Below, piece by piece: positions 36,089-45,056 of a stretch of DNA of 64,000 bases. This stretch comes from Sphingomonas hankookensis (GTDB lineage: Bacteria > Pseudomonadota > Alphaproteobacteria > Sphingomonadales > Sphingomonadaceae). A program made the translations under genes and the position numbers. The notes beneath the pieces are model-generated. The model searched no databases. It was not told the DNA's origin and saw only the letters and a program-made list of their open reading frames with translations. Each line of letters starts with the position of its first letter. The stretch's first letter is position 1. Location of the stretch: the NCBI RefSeq assembly GCF_022664465.1, contig NZ_JAKREV010000001.1, positions 372,001 to 436,000 on the forward strand, given 5' to 3'.

Positions 36089-37195
36089 ATGCCCATCGTC
36101 CGTCAGCGCGTCGAATCCGGCGGATTCATCCTGTTCCTCGCGCTTGTCACCATCGCGCTCACGCTGGTCGTGTCGAGCTTCGTCGGCGCATTGCTATGGG
36201 CGGCACTGGCGGCGTTGCTGTTCCAGCCCCTGTTCCAGCGGCTGCTGCGCTGGCGTCCGGGACAGCGCAACCTGGTGGCGGCGCTGACCCTGCTGATCAT
36301 CACCGTCGCGGTCGTCATCCCGGCGCTGATCATCGCCAGCATGGTCATCGACCAGGCGGCGGGCGTCTATGGACAGTTGCGCACCGGACAGATCAATTTC
36401 GCGACCTATTTCGAACAGGTCCATAACGCATTGCCGTCCCGCATCCAGCGGGCGATCGACAGCGCGGGCTTCGGCAGCTTCGAACGCGCCCAGACGAAGA
36501 TTTCGCAGGCGGTCGGCTCCAGCGCCAGCGTGCTGGCCCGCAGCGCATTGTCGATCGGCGCCAATGCCGCCGCATTCCTGCTGGCATTCGGCGTCGGCCT
36601 GTACGTCACCTACTTCCTGCTGCGCGACGGCGACCGCATCGGGCCGTCGGTCGTCCGCGCGCTGCCGCTCGAACCCGCGGTCGCGCGTCGGCTGTCGGAC
36701 AAGTTCGTGGCGGTGGTTCGCGCCACGATCAAGGGGTCGGGTGTCGTCGCACTGGTGCAGGGCGCACTGGGCGCGATCACCTTCTGGATCGTCGGCCTGC
36801 CCGCCGCCCTGCTATGGGGGGTGGTGATGGCGATCGTCGCGCTGCTGCCCGCGGTCGGCCCGGCGCTGATCTGGACGCCGGTCGCGATCTACCTGCTGGC
36901 GACCGGTGCGATCTGGCAGGGGGTCGTCGTGATCCTGTCGGGCGTGCTGGTGATCGGTCTGGCCGACAATATCCTGCGGCCGGTGCTGGTCGGGCGCGAT
37001 ACCGGGCTGCCCGACTGGCTGGTGCTGGTGACGACGCTGGGCGGGATCGACCTGATGGGGTTGAGCGGTATCGTCGTCGGCCCGGTCGCCGGCGCGCTGT
37101 TCCTGACCGGGTGGCAGGTGCTGACCGAACAGCGCCGGTTGCGCGCGGCGGACGACGGGACGGTCGAGGCAGAAGGCGTGGAATCAACCACATAG
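36089..37195 (+). CDS. AI-2E family transporter (permease)
   Basis: 368 residues, PF01594-type membrane protein with about seven helices: two N-terminal (FILFLALVTIALTLVVSSFVG, LVAALTLLIITVAVVIPALI), a long soluble segment (about 90-150), and C-terminal helices including WGVVMAIVALLPAVGPALIW and VVVILSGVLVIGLADNILRPVLVG, the family signature. Members move autoinducer-2, Na+/H+ or unknown solutes; the substrate here is not predictable. Start 36089 is preferred to 36014. Confidence 0.9.
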   Translation: MPIVRQRVESGGFILFLALVTIALTLVVSSFVGALLWAALAALLFQPLFQRLLRWRPGQRNLVAALTLLIITVAVVIPALIIASMVIDQAAGVYGQLRTGQINFATYFEQVHNALPSRIQRAIDSAGFGSFERAQTKISQAVGSSASVLARSALSIGANAAAFLLAFGVGLYVTYFLLRDGDRIGPSVVRALPLEPAVARRLSDKFVAVVRATIKGSGVVALVQGALGAITFWIVGLPAALLWGVVMAIVALLPAVGPALIWTPVAIYLLATGAIWQGVVVILSGVLVIGLADNILRPVLVGRDTGLPDWLVLVTTLGGIDLMGLSGIVVGPVAGALFLTGWQVLTEQRRLRAADDGTVEAEGVESTT

Positions 37196-37252
37196 CTTGA
37201 ACGTAGCGCCGCCCCACGGCATCCTGTTACCGCAACTGCCGGAGACGCCGCC

Positions 37253-38359
37253 ATGGAACTTGCCCGCCGCGACCTGATCCTGGGCGCCGCCGCGCTCTCG
37301 CTCGCCTCCAGCGCGCGGGTACTCGCCTCCGACGACCGACCGCTGGGCTATGCCATTGTCGGGCTGGGCAATTATGGGCTCGGGCGGATCATTCCCGAAT
37401 TTGCCAATTGCCGCCATAGCCGGTTGGCGGCGGTGGTCAGCGGCGATCCGGCCAAGGCGGCGAAGGTCGCGGCCGACCACAAACTGCCGGCCCGCTCGAT
37501 CTATTCCTATCGCGACTTCGACCGCATCCGCGACAATCCAGAGGTCGACATCGTCTATGTCTGCCTGCCCAATTCGATGCATGCCGAATTTTCGATCCGC
37601 GCGGCGCGGGCGGGCAAGCATGCGCTGTGCGAGAAACCGATGGCGATCTCGGTCGCCGAATGCGAGGCGATGATCGCCGCATCGCGCAAGGCCGACCGCC
37701 AGTTGATGATCGGGTATCGCTGCCATTTCGAGCCGTATAATCTGGAGGCGATGCGACTGGCGCGCAGCGGGGCGGCGGGGAAGATTCGCTATGTCCGGTC
37801 GGAACATGGCTTCGTCGCGGGCGATCCGAACGCGTGGCGGCTGAAGCGCGCGCTGTCGGGCGGCGGGTCGCTGATGGACATGGGCATCTACAGCTTGCAG
37901 GCGGCGCGCTACATGACCGGCGAGGAGCCGGTCGCCGTCACCGCGCGTGAATCGACCAACCGCCGCGATCCGCGCTTTCGCGAGGTCGAGGACATGATCG
38001 ACTGGACGCTGGAATTTCCGTCCGGGGCGCTCGGCAGTTGCCAGTCGATGTACAGCGCCAACCAGAACCATATCCTGCTGATGGGTGACAAGGGGCGGAT
38101 CGAGCTGGAGCCCGCGACCGGCTATTCCGGGCAGAAGATGTGGCTCGGCAAAAATGGTCGTGACCAGGTCGTGACGCCGCCGCCGGGGCCGGGCAAGACC
38201 CAGTTCGCCGGGCAGCTCGACCATATGTCGCAATGTGCCGCAAATGGCCGCACGCCGATCGTGTCGGGCGAAGAGGGTTTGCGCGACATGCGGATCATCG
38301 AGGCGATCTATCGCTCCGCGCGGGAAGGCCGCACCATTCGGCTCGACGGGCGGGCATAG
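37253..38359 (+). CDS. glucose-fructose oxidoreductase-like Gfo/Idh/MocA protein
   Basis: 368 residues. The N-terminus LARRDLILGAAALSLASS is a Tat-type signal (RR then hydrophobic run), as in periplasmic GFOR of Zymomonas. YAIVGLGNYGLGRIIPEF is the Rossmann loop, LCEKPMAISVAE the EKP motif, and LMIGYRCHFEPYN and GGGSLMDMGIYSLQAARY are strongly GFOR-like. GFOR keeps NADP tightly bound and couples glucose oxidation to fructose reduction. The same reaction is plausible here but other sugars are possible. Confidence 0.85.
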   Translation: MELARRDLILGAAALSLASSARVLASDDRPLGYAIVGLGNYGLGRIIPEFANCRHSRLAAVVSGDPAKAAKVAADHKLPARSIYSYRDFDRIRDNPEVDIVYVCLPNSMHAEFSIRAARAGKHALCEKPMAISVAECEAMIAASRKADRQLMIGYRCHFEPYNLEAMRLARSGAAGKIRYVRSEHGFVAGDPNAWRLKRALSGGGSLMDMGIYSLQAARYMTGEEPVAVTARESTNRRDPRFREVEDMIDWTLEFPSGALGSCQSMYSANQNHILLMGDKGRIELEPATGYSGQKMWLGKNGRDQVVTPPPGPGKTQFAGQLDHMSQCAANGRTPIVSGEEGLRDMRIIEAIYRSAREGRTIRLDGRA

Positions 38360-38379
38360 TTCACTCGGGTTGCAACGAA

Positions 38380-38462
38380 CGTCATCCCAGCGAAGGCTGG
38401 GATCTCCCGGTAATCGCACGGGGCAAGAGCCGCGTGAGGCTCCAACCTTTGCTGGGGCGACG
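38380..38462. repeat. dispersed double-hairpin repeat (family A)
   Basis: Starts CGTCATCCCAGCGAAGGC and ends CTTTGCTGGGGCGACG; nearly the same as 687-768. Lies in the convergent gap between the GFOR-like gene and the TonB receptor. Confidence 0.75.
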
Positions 38463-38533
38463 TTTCGTTGCGGTGGGGGAATACCCGGCGTGTGGCGGGC
38501 GGGAAGGGAAAGCCCCCTGCCCGCCCCGGCCGA

Positions 38534-41107
38534 TCAGAACTTCACGCCGGCGCGCGCGTACAGATAGCGCCCGTTGAACCCGAACGGCGAGAAGCTCGAA
38601 TAAGGGATGAAATAGTTGTTGATCGCCGTCGCGCCGAGGATCGGGTTGCGCGTCGGATAGACGTCGAACAGGTTGTTCGCGCCGATCGCCAGCTCGAACT
38701 GCCCCGGCGTCGCCCGGATTTCGAGGTCGGTGAGCCATTTCGGTTCCAGCTCGACATCGGTGATCGCAGCACCACCCGGCGACAGCGTGTTGCCGAACCG
38801 GTTGGTACGCGCGGTCACGCCGAAAATGCCCTGCGACCAGTCGAGCCCGGCATTGATCTTCGACCGCGGCTGCCCGTCGGTCAGGCGCAGCGATTCCTGC
38901 CGCCCGAACAGCGTGACGCCGGGGATCGACGACAGCGTCGAGCGATCGGTGATGTCGGTCTGGTTGTAGTTGTAGCCGGCGGTCAGCGTGACGCTGCCGA
39001 TGCCCAGATCGGGCACGCGGTACGTGCCGACGACCTCGACGCCCTGCGTACGGGTATCGATGCCGTTGATGAAGAAGCGGGCCGAGGTGATGTCCTGAAT
39101 CCCCGCACCGCGCAGCACCGCGACGACCGCCGCGCCCTGCAGATTTTCCGACAGGATGATGCGGTCGTTGATCTTGATGTTGTAATAGTCGGCGGTCAGC
39201 GTCAGCCCGCGGATCGGGCTGAGCGTCAGGCCCCCCCCGATATTGACCGACTTTTCGGCCTCCAGCTGGCGCGATCCCAGCGCGCGGGCGACCGGGTCGC
39301 CGACGCGGAAGGTGCCGATCTCGACCAGCGTGCCGCCGATATTCTGCGTGGCGAACGACGAGAAGAACTGCTGCGCGAGGCTCGGCGCGCGGAACCCGGT
39401 CGAGATCGACCCGCGCACCGCCGCCCATTCGACCGGCGCGAAGCGTGCGGCGAGCTTGCCGTTCACCGTATCGCCGAAGTCGCTGTAATGTTCGTAGCGG
39501 CCGGCGGCGACGACGTTGAACGCGTCGCTGACCTTCGCGTCCAGTTCGGCATAACCCGCAAAGCTGTCGCGCGAAGTATCGACCGCGCTGGTCGGCGAGA
39601 AGCCCGGGAAGCCCTGCGACCCGGCCGCCGCGCCGTTGCTGAACGCGAACGGGCCGGCGGCATAGCTCTGAAGCTCGCCGGCGACGATGCGGTAATTCTC
39701 GTTACGATATTCGCCGCCCAGTGCCAGCGACAGCGACGACAGGAAGCCGACACTCAACTCGCGCTGCAGGTCGAGGTTGACGGTCTGCTGCCCAAACCGC
39801 GTGCCCCCCGCGTTGAACGCCCGCTGCGATTGCGGGCCGAACGACGCGTTGTAGCTGTTCTCGATCCGGAAATCGAAGCTGTTGGTGCCATAGACATAGG
39901 ACAGGTCGTATTTGAACCCGGCCACTTCGCCCTTCACGCCCAGTGCGCCAGAGAAATCCTCCATCTGGCTGGTGATGAGCGGCAGGAAGCCGTCGGCGTA
40001 GAACGGCGTGCAGACCGTGCCGGTGAAGGTGCAGTTACGCAAATCCTGAATATTACTGTTCGCGTCGCGACCCGATGCGCGGCGGAAGAAGGCGGCGCTT
40101 TCCCCATCGCGCACGCCATAGCTGCCGAAGATATAGAGTTCGGACGTCGCGCCGATATCGACGCCGCCGTTCAGGAAAAAGTTAAAGTCGGTGGTCTTCG
40201 CATCGCCATAGCGATGGTTGACGCGGTTCGCGCTGAATTCGCGCGGATCGACATTGCCGTTGGCGAGCAGCGGGTAGAGGCGGCGCGGATCATAGCCGGC
40301 GCGATCGGTCGGCGCGCGATCGCGATACTCGCCGGTCAGGTTGAGATAGGCGGTTTCGCCCATCGGCAGGCCCATGTTCGCGGCGAAGGTGACGGTGCGG
40401 CCATCGCGCACTTCACGGTCGCGGCCGGTTTCCTCCAGTACATAGGTGCCGTCGGCGCGGACCTGCGGCTGGCCGTTCGCCTGACGCGCGACGCCCGATA
40501 CTTCGCGGACGCCCTCCATCGACGAGACGTACTTGCCATAGGTCATCGTCGCCCGGCCGCCTTCGCGGCGCTTGAGCTGGACGTTGATGACGCCGGCGAT
40601 CGCATCCGAGCCATATTGCGACGACGCGCCGTCGCGCAGCACGTCGATCCGTTCGATCGCGAGGCTGGGGATGGTGTTGAGGTCGACCGCCGACGAACCG
40701 CGCCCGACCGATCCGTTGGCGTTGAGCAGCGAGGTCGTGTGGCGGCGCTTGCCGTTGACCAGCACCAGCGTCTGGTCGGGCGACAGGCCGCGCAGCGTGG
40801 CCGGGCGGACGACGTCGGTGCCGTCGGTGATCGACGGCTGCGGGAAGTTGAATGACGGGACCAGCTGGTTCAGCAGCTTGTTGGTTTCAGTATAGCCGGC
40901 ATTGACCAGCGCATCGCCGGTGATGACGTCGACCGGCACCGGGCTTTCGGCGACGGTGCGGCCCTGCGCACGCGTGCCGACGACCAGAATCTCTTCCCCG
41001 GCAGCGACCTCGTCAGCGGGGGGCGGCGCGGCCGCTACCTGGGCGAAGGCTGGAACCGCGACCAACGCACTCGACAAGAACAAGGCCGCGAAAACGGGTT
41101 TACGCAT
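38534..41107 (-). CDS. TonB-dependent outer-membrane receptor
   Basis: 857 residues, 22-strand barrel type importing a ligand with TonB energy. Signal peptide RKPVFAALFLSSALVAVPAFAQ; a TonB-box-like segment GEEILVVGTRAQG; plug domain with TLVLVNGKRRHTTSLLNANG and RIDVLRDGASSQYGSDAIAGVINV; the barrel ends in Phe (YARAGVKF). Sphingomonads have many such receptors, and the neighbours do not fix the ligand. Start 41107 follows GGGGGAGA; residues before it in the longer frame are non-coding. Confidence 0.95.
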   Translation of the reverse strand: MRKPVFAALFLSSALVAVPAFAQVAAAPPPADEVAAGEEILVVGTRAQGRTVAESPVPVDVITGDALVNAGYTETNKLLNQLVPSFNFPQPSITDGTDVVRPATLRGLSPDQTLVLVNGKRRHTTSLLNANGSVGRGSSAVDLNTIPSLAIERIDVLRDGASSQYGSDAIAGVINVQLKRREGGRATMTYGKYVSSMEGVREVSGVARQANGQPQVRADGTYVLEETGRDREVRDGRTVTFAANMGLPMGETAYLNLTGEYRDRAPTDRAGYDPRRLYPLLANGNVDPREFSANRVNHRYGDAKTTDFNFFLNGGVDIGATSELYIFGSYGVRDGESAAFFRRASGRDANSNIQDLRNCTFTGTVCTPFYADGFLPLITSQMEDFSGALGVKGEVAGFKYDLSYVYGTNSFDFRIENSYNASFGPQSQRAFNAGGTRFGQQTVNLDLQRELSVGFLSSLSLALGGEYRNENYRIVAGELQSYAAGPFAFSNGAAAGSQGFPGFSPTSAVDTSRDSFAGYAELDAKVSDAFNVVAAGRYEHYSDFGDTVNGKLAARFAPVEWAAVRGSISTGFRAPSLAQQFFSSFATQNIGGTLVEIGTFRVGDPVARALGSRQLEAEKSVNIGGGLTLSPIRGLTLTADYYNIKINDRIILSENLQGAAVVAVLRGAGIQDITSARFFINGIDTRTQGVEVVGTYRVPDLGIGSVTLTAGYNYNQTDITDRSTLSSIPGVTLFGRQESLRLTDGQPRSKINAGLDWSQGIFGVTARTNRFGNTLSPGGAAITDVELEPKWLTDLEIRATPGQFELAIGANNLFDVYPTRNPILGATAINNYFIPYSSFSPFGFNGRYLYARAGVKF

Positions 41108-41269
41108 GAAAATCTCCCCCGGACGCAACCAGGTAGTGGCGTCGTTGCACTCCGAACCTCCCTTGGGCAACTTTCTGACGCAAGCCTCCATCGGTTGCCG
41201 CCACACGAATGTCACGCCACCGTTGCCGCGCTGCAACATCGCTTTTCGGTCGAATCGTTCGTTCGGCAT

Positions 41270-41298
41270 TGACAGGCAGGGTCACCTTGCCTAGTCAC
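41270..41298 (+). promoter_or_regulatory. sigma-70 promoter of rplU-rpmA
   Basis: TTGACA (41270-41275, consensus), 17 bases, TAGTCA (41293-41298), leaving a leader of about 55 bases before rplU. Confidence 0.72.
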
Positions 41299-41361
41299 AA
41301 TCCACTTGCCGCGTGGGGTATCTCCGCGCGGACATATGCATTTGGGAAAGAAGCAAGGGCC

Positions 41362-41688
41362 ATGTTCGCAATCGTGCGCACGGGCGGCAAGCAGTATCGC
41401 GTTGCCGCAGGAGACAAGATCGTCGTCGAGAAGCTCGATGGCGAAGCTGGCAGCAACGTGACGCTCGGCGACGTGCTCCTTGCTGGCGAAGGTTCGGAAC
41501 TGAAGTCGGTCGAAGGGCTGACGGTTTCGGCGGAAATCATCGCGCAGGCGAAGGGCGAGAAGGTCATCGTCTTCAAGAAGCGCCGCCGGCACAACTACCG
41601 TCGCAAGAACGGTCATCGCCAGCAGCACACCATCCTGAAGATCACCGCGATCGGCGACAAGCGCGCCGACGACAGCGCCGCCGCATAA
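41362..41688 (+). CDS. rplU: 50S ribosomal protein L21
   Basis: 108 residues: [40 protein letters not shown]. Normal length with a short acidic-Ala tail. Start 41362; upstream in-frame sequence is promoter. Followed by rpmA after 30 bases. Confidence 0.98.
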   Translation: MFAIVRTGGKQYRVAAGDKIVVEKLDGEAGSNVTLGDVLLAGEGSELKSVEGLTVSAEIIAQAKGEKVIVFKKRRRHNYRRKNGHRQQHTILKITAIGDKRADDSAAA

Positions 41689-41718
41689 GCGCCTGAGCGA
41701 ATACGAGGAGTTTGAACC

Positions 41719-41988
41719 ATGGCACATAAAAAAGCAGGCGGTTCGTCGCGCAACGGTCGTGACTCGGCCGGCCGTCGCCTTGGCGTGAAGAAGTTCGGTG
41801 GCCAGGAAGTGGTCGCAGGCAACATTATCGTGCGTCAGCGGGGCACCAAGTTCTACCCGGGCGTGAACGTCGGCATGGGCAAGGACCATACCCTGTTCGC
41901 GCTGGTCGACGGCCGCGTGGCGTTCAAGGAAGGCAAGCTCGGCCGCAAATTTGCGTATGTCGAGATGCAGGCCCAGGCCGCAGAATAA
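41719..41988 (+). CDS. rpmA: 50S ribosomal protein L27
   Basis: 89 residues, [20 protein letters not shown] start, as usual for L27 with no N-terminal prepeptide. ACGAGGAG-type site before the ATG. obgE, a usual partner of rplU-rpmA, is 3.6 kb further on here. Confidence 0.98.
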   Translation: MAHKKAGGSSRNGRDSAGRRLGVKKFGGQEVVAGNIIVRQRGTKFYPGVNVGMGKDHTLFALVDGRVAFKEGKLGRKFAYVEMQAQAAE

Positions 41989-42010
41989 CGGGCTACCACA
42001 CGGGTCGCCC

Positions 42011-42086
42011 ACCAGGGTGACCCGGGTTCCGGCGACGGAGCCAGCCAACAAGAGGGAGGCGGGTCACCCCGGCTCCCTTTTTTTAT
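42011..42086 (+). terminator. terminator region after rpmA
   Basis: GGGTGACCCG (42015-42024) pairs with CGGGTCACCC (42060-42069); an inner GGAGCC/GGCTCC option ends just before a run of seven T (42078-42084). Terminates rplU-rpmA. Confidence 0.75.
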
Positions 42087-42145
42087 TGCTCTCTCCGGCC
42101 CCTGCCCGCCCCGACGCGGAGGCGCGGCGCATTGGAGAGACGCTG

Positions 42146-42688
42146 ATGTTCGCCCGTACCGAACGCCTGACCCTGCGCCCCGGCTGGGCCGACGACGCGC
42201 CCGCCTTGCTCGCCGCGATCGGCCATGAAGCGGTCGTGCGCAACCTGTCGCGCGCACCGTGGCCGTACACGCTAGCTGATGCGGAAGGATCGATCGAGCG
42301 CGGCTATGCGACGCCCGGCCCCAGCTTCCTGATCTTCGCGCATGATGGCCGTCGCTGCGATCTGGTCGGGGGGATCGGGCTCGGCCCGTTTCGCGATCAT
42401 GCCCATAATCTCGGCTATTGGCTGACGCCCGCGGCGTGGGGACGGGGCTATGCGGTGGAGGCCGCGCGCGCGGTGCTGGACTTGGCACGTACGCTGGGCG
42501 TGCGACAGGTCGTCGCCGGGCACTTCGTCGACAATCCCGCATCGGGCAGTGTGCTGCGCAAGCTGGGCTTCACGGCAACCGGCGAGGTGCTGTCGGTGTT
42601 CTCGACCGGTCGGAACGCGACGGTCGATTCGGTCGAATATGCGATCGACCTGTCGGCGTGGCGGGGCGAGACTCGAATCGCGGCATGA
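42146..42688 (+). CDS. GNAT-family N-acetyltransferase (RimJ-like)
   Basis: 180 residues. Opens with TERLTLRPGWADDAPALLAA, typical of RimJ/RimL-type acetyltransferases, and has the acetyl-CoA motif A region YWLTPAAWGRGYAVEAARAV followed by VDNPASGSVLRKLGF (motif B). Acceptor unknown; may be a protein N-terminus or a small molecule. Start 42146 follows GGAGAGACGC. Confidence 0.88.
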   Translation: MFARTERLTLRPGWADDAPALLAAIGHEAVVRNLSRAPWPYTLADAEGSIERGYATPGPSFLIFAHDGRRCDLVGGIGLGPFRDHAHNLGYWLTPAAWGRGYAVEAARAVLDLARTLGVRQVVAGHFVDNPASGSVLRKLGFTATGEVLSVFSTGRNATVDSVEYAIDLSAWRGETRIAA

Positions 42689-42695
42689 CGGCGTC

Positions 42696-42721
42696 GGAAC
42701 GGCTCGGCTTCCCGGCCAGTT
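42696..42721 (+). promoter_or_regulatory. EcfG-like promoter of the 31-residue acidic protein
   Basis: GGAAC (42696-42700), then GTT (42719-42721) with N17 before AGTT; one mismatch to CGTT. A perfect 9-bp hairpin (CGCGCGGCA/TGCCGCGCG, 42727-42735 with 42740-42748) follows in the leader. Confidence 0.5.
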
Positions 42722-42760
42722 AATACCGCGCGGCACTGCTGCCGCGCGAGAGGAAGCCTC

Positions 42761-42856
42761 ATGACCGACCCCGAAACGCCCGCCGAGCAGGAAGAAATGG
42801 AAGAGGTACAGGAAGAAGCCGCCGAGGAACGCGAGGAAGAGGGCGGTTATCAGTAA
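42761..42856 (+). CDS. 31-residue acidic small protein
   Basis: MTDPETPAEQEEMEEVQEEA then EEREEEGGYQ: about half Glu, likely one charged helix. GAGAGGAAG stands eight bases before the ATG. No family recognised. Its EcfG-like promoter suggests stress expression. Length and composition argue for a real small gene, since chance frames here are Arg/Ala-rich. Confidence 0.65.
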   Translation: MTDPETPAEQEEMEEVQEEAAEEREEEGGYQ

Positions 42857-42861
42857 GCCGT

Positions 42862-43333
42862 CTACGAGGCGGACGCGTATTTCCGTACGGCGTCCGCCTC
42901 GACCCGCTTGATCCACGCGTCCTTGCAATCACAATAGCCGCCAAGGTCATCCGGGTTATCGGCGGCGCAACGGACTTTCAGTGCGGCATAGTCGCGGGCG
43001 AGGTCGGGATCGCTGCGCAGATGATCGCGAAACGCCAGATGCCGGTCGATCGCGGGATCACCCGCAACCCAGCAATGCAGGTTGACCAAGCGTTCGCCGC
43101 TGTCGTCGCCATCACGGATGAAATAGCGGCGCCCCGGCAGACCGAACGCGCCACGCGCAACATAGCCAAGCCGTTCCAGTCCTGAAGTAATCCCGTCGAG
43201 ATCGTCTTCCGTTGCGGCAACACCGAGCAGGTCCAGCATCGGCTTGGCCGGAATGCCGGGGATCGAGGTCGATCCGATATGGTGCACCATCAGGCGATAC
43301 GGCGCCCGGATCATGCGGCACCAGACGAACCAT
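42862..43333 (-). pseudogene. GrpB/UPF0157 nucleotidyltransferase-like gene with damaged 5' end
   Basis: GrpB family, NTase fold of unknown substrate. The diagnostic VHHIGSTSIPGIPAKPMLDLL is present in the frame ending at 42862, which can start at ATG 43314 (150 residues, family about 170-180). The usual family opening MVRLVPHDP is found instead in another frame from ATG 43333, with GGAGG upstream. An internal deletion and frameshift seem to have removed about 15-20 codons between them. The shortened 43314 product might still be made, but lacks the first strand. GGYCDCKDAWIKRVEADA closes the intact C-terminus. Confidence 0.6.
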
Positions 43334-43339
43334 CGGCCG

Positions 43340-43537
43340 TCAACCCTCCAGCAGGTCGAGATAGCCGACCACGTCGCTGCTCGTCTGGAGGTACAGGCCC
43401 GACTGCATCTCCTCGGGCTCGCGGGCCGCGGCCGCCATCGCTTCGGCCAGCGTGCCGTACAGGATGGTCGTGGCGACCCCGCCCTCGTCGTCGAGGTGAT
43501 AGAGCCGGACCGCCGCGTCTTCGGATACCGTTCGCAT
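43340..43537 (-). CDS. hypothetical 65-residue protein
   Basis: MRTVSEDAAVRLYHLDDEGG... ILYGTLAEAMAAAAREPEEMQSGLYLQTSSDVVGYLDLLEG. A compact acidic alpha/beta protein, no recognised family. Start 43537 has AGGG nine bases upstream and is preferred to 43546. It ends seven bases before the GrpB-like gene. Confidence 0.65.
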   Translation of the reverse strand: MRTVSEDAAVRLYHLDDEGGVATTILYGTLAEAMAAAAREPEEMQSGLYLQTSSDVVGYLDLLEG

Positions 43538-43578
43538 GGAGACCATCCCTGCCCCGCTACACCGGGCGGGGCAAGGGG

Positions 43579-44427
43579 TCAGCCGCCGGCCAGTCGCGCT
43601 GCGGCGAACTCACTGTCGACCAGCCCGATCAGTGCGCGATCGTCATGGTTCCACGGATGGAAGCCGGGCAGGAAGAAGCCGAGCCACATGCCCATCACCT
43701 TGCGCGCCATGCCGGGACGTCCGAACGCATAGGCGAACAGCCGCCATTGCACGCGGGGGCCCTTCAAACCGTCCTGCGCCAGCAGGTCGAGCATGCCGAC
43801 CGTCCGCCCGCGAAAGAATTTCGCGGTGACGATCAGCATCACCAACGTCTTGATCCGCCAGCGCTTGAACCGGCTCCAGTGCCGCGTAGCGTGCAGCCAG
43901 GTGTCGTAGGCAACGCCCTTATGCTCGATCTCCTCGATCGCGTGCCAGCGCCACAGATCGGCCGCGGCCTGGTCCCCGCCGGCCAAATGCCGCGGGTTCG
44001 CGACGAGTTCGTGCGCGAGGATCGCGGTGAAATGCTCGAGACACATCGTCGCCGCCAGATTGGCGATCGGCGGCTTGCCCCGCGTGATCGCCAACTCATG
44101 GTCGACCCGCGCCTCCAGCCGGGACGTGTCGTAGCCCTGATCGGTGACGTGGCGGTTGAACGCGACATGTTCGCGCGTGTGGATCGCCTCCTGCTTTACG
44201 AACGCCCGGATTTCGGCGGCGAGGCGCGGCGGCACGTCGTCGCGAAACTGCCGAACACTGTCGATGAAGAAGCCCTCGCCCTTCGGAAAGGTCACCGACA
44301 GCGCGTTGTAGAACGCGGTCGCGATCGGATCGTCGTTCAACCAATAGCGCCGGACCGACCCGTCGCGCCCGAAGCGGACATCGCGCGGGGTGATCGTCAG
44401 ATCGTCGGGAGTCTTTGCTTTCGCCAT
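43579..44427 (-). CDS. predicted metal-dependent hydrolase (PF10118 type)
   Basis: 282 residues. Helical ferritin-like metal-site motifs: VKQEAIHTREHVAFNRHV, CLEHFTAILAHEL and WRWHAIEEIEHKGVAYDTW give the Glu/His set expected of a di-metal centre; two membrane-associating helices follow (LVMLIVTAKFF, MWLGFFLPGF). The biochemical activity of the family is unproven. Divergent from the TetR regulator at 44475 with a 47-base shared gap, so probably controlled by it. Confidence 0.85.
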   Translation of the reverse strand: MAKAKTPDDLTITPRDVRFGRDGSVRRYWLNDDPIATAFYNALSVTFPKGEGFFIDSVRQFRDDVPPRLAAEIRAFVKQEAIHTREHVAFNRHVTDQGYDTSRLEARVDHELAITRGKPPIANLAATMCLEHFTAILAHELVANPRHLAGGDQAAADLWRWHAIEEIEHKGVAYDTWLHATRHWSRFKRWRIKTLVMLIVTAKFFRGRTVGMLDLLAQDGLKGPRVQWRLFAYAFGRPGMARKVMGMWLGFFLPGFHPWNHDDRALIGLVDSEFAAARLAGG

Positions 44428-44474
44428 GAATCTGCTCCAACTGATAGCATGCATCCTGCTGATTACTTACATTC

Positions 44475-45056
44475 ATGTCAATAGTACGCCGCCGCCTGTC
44501 GCCCGAGGCATCGCGCGATGCCGCGCTGGACGCCGCGCGCGACCTGTTGATCGAGGCGGGGCCGCAGGCGGTGACGCTGAAGGCCGTGGCGACGCGGATC
44601 GGGCGGACTCATGCCAATCTGCTGCACCATTTCGGATCGGCGTCGGGGCTGCAAAAGGCGCTGGCCGAGCGGATGGCGACCACGATCACCGCGACGATCG
44701 GTGCCGCGGTGCTGCGTGCGCGCGACGGCGATCATGACCCGCGCGAGATCGTCGACCTGACCTTCGACGCGTTCGACCGCGAGGGTGCGGGGGCGCTGGC
44801 CAGCTGGATGATCCTGTCGGGCAATGACGATGCGCTCGACCCGATCCTTGACGCGATCCACGCGCTGGTCGACCGGCTGGGCAGCGAGCAGGCGTTGAGC
44901 GAGATGCCGCTGGCGGAGGAAACGTTGCAGCTGGTGCTGATGGCGCTGGGCGATGCGTTGCTCGGCGGCGCGATGGCGAAGGCGCTGCGCCTGCCCCGCG
45001 ACAAGGCGCGCGAACTGGCGGTGCGGCACCTGACAATTGCGCGGGACGGCCATTGA
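44475..45056 (+). CDS. TetR/AcrR-family regulator
   Basis: 193 residues. The helix-turn-helix TLKAVATRIGRTHANLLHHF lies at about residues 35-55; the C-terminal domain is typical in size. It is divergent from the metal-dependent hydrolase gene and overlaps the following acetyltransferase gene by one base (TGATG). Local target is probably the shared gap 44428-44474. Confidence 0.9.
   Translation: MSIVRRRLSPEASRDAALDAARDLLIEAGPQAVTLKAVATRIGRTHANLLHHFGSASGLQKALAERMATTITATIGAAVLRARDGDHDPREIVDLTFDAFDREGAGALASWMILSGNDDALDPILDAIHALVDRLGSEQALSEMPLAEETLQLVLMALGDALLGGAMAKALRLPRDKARELAVRHLTIARDGH

Noticed and set aside
38468..40855. 795-codon plus-strand frame inside the TonB receptor
   Set aside because: Shadow of the receptor gene with low-complexity Arg/Ala composition.
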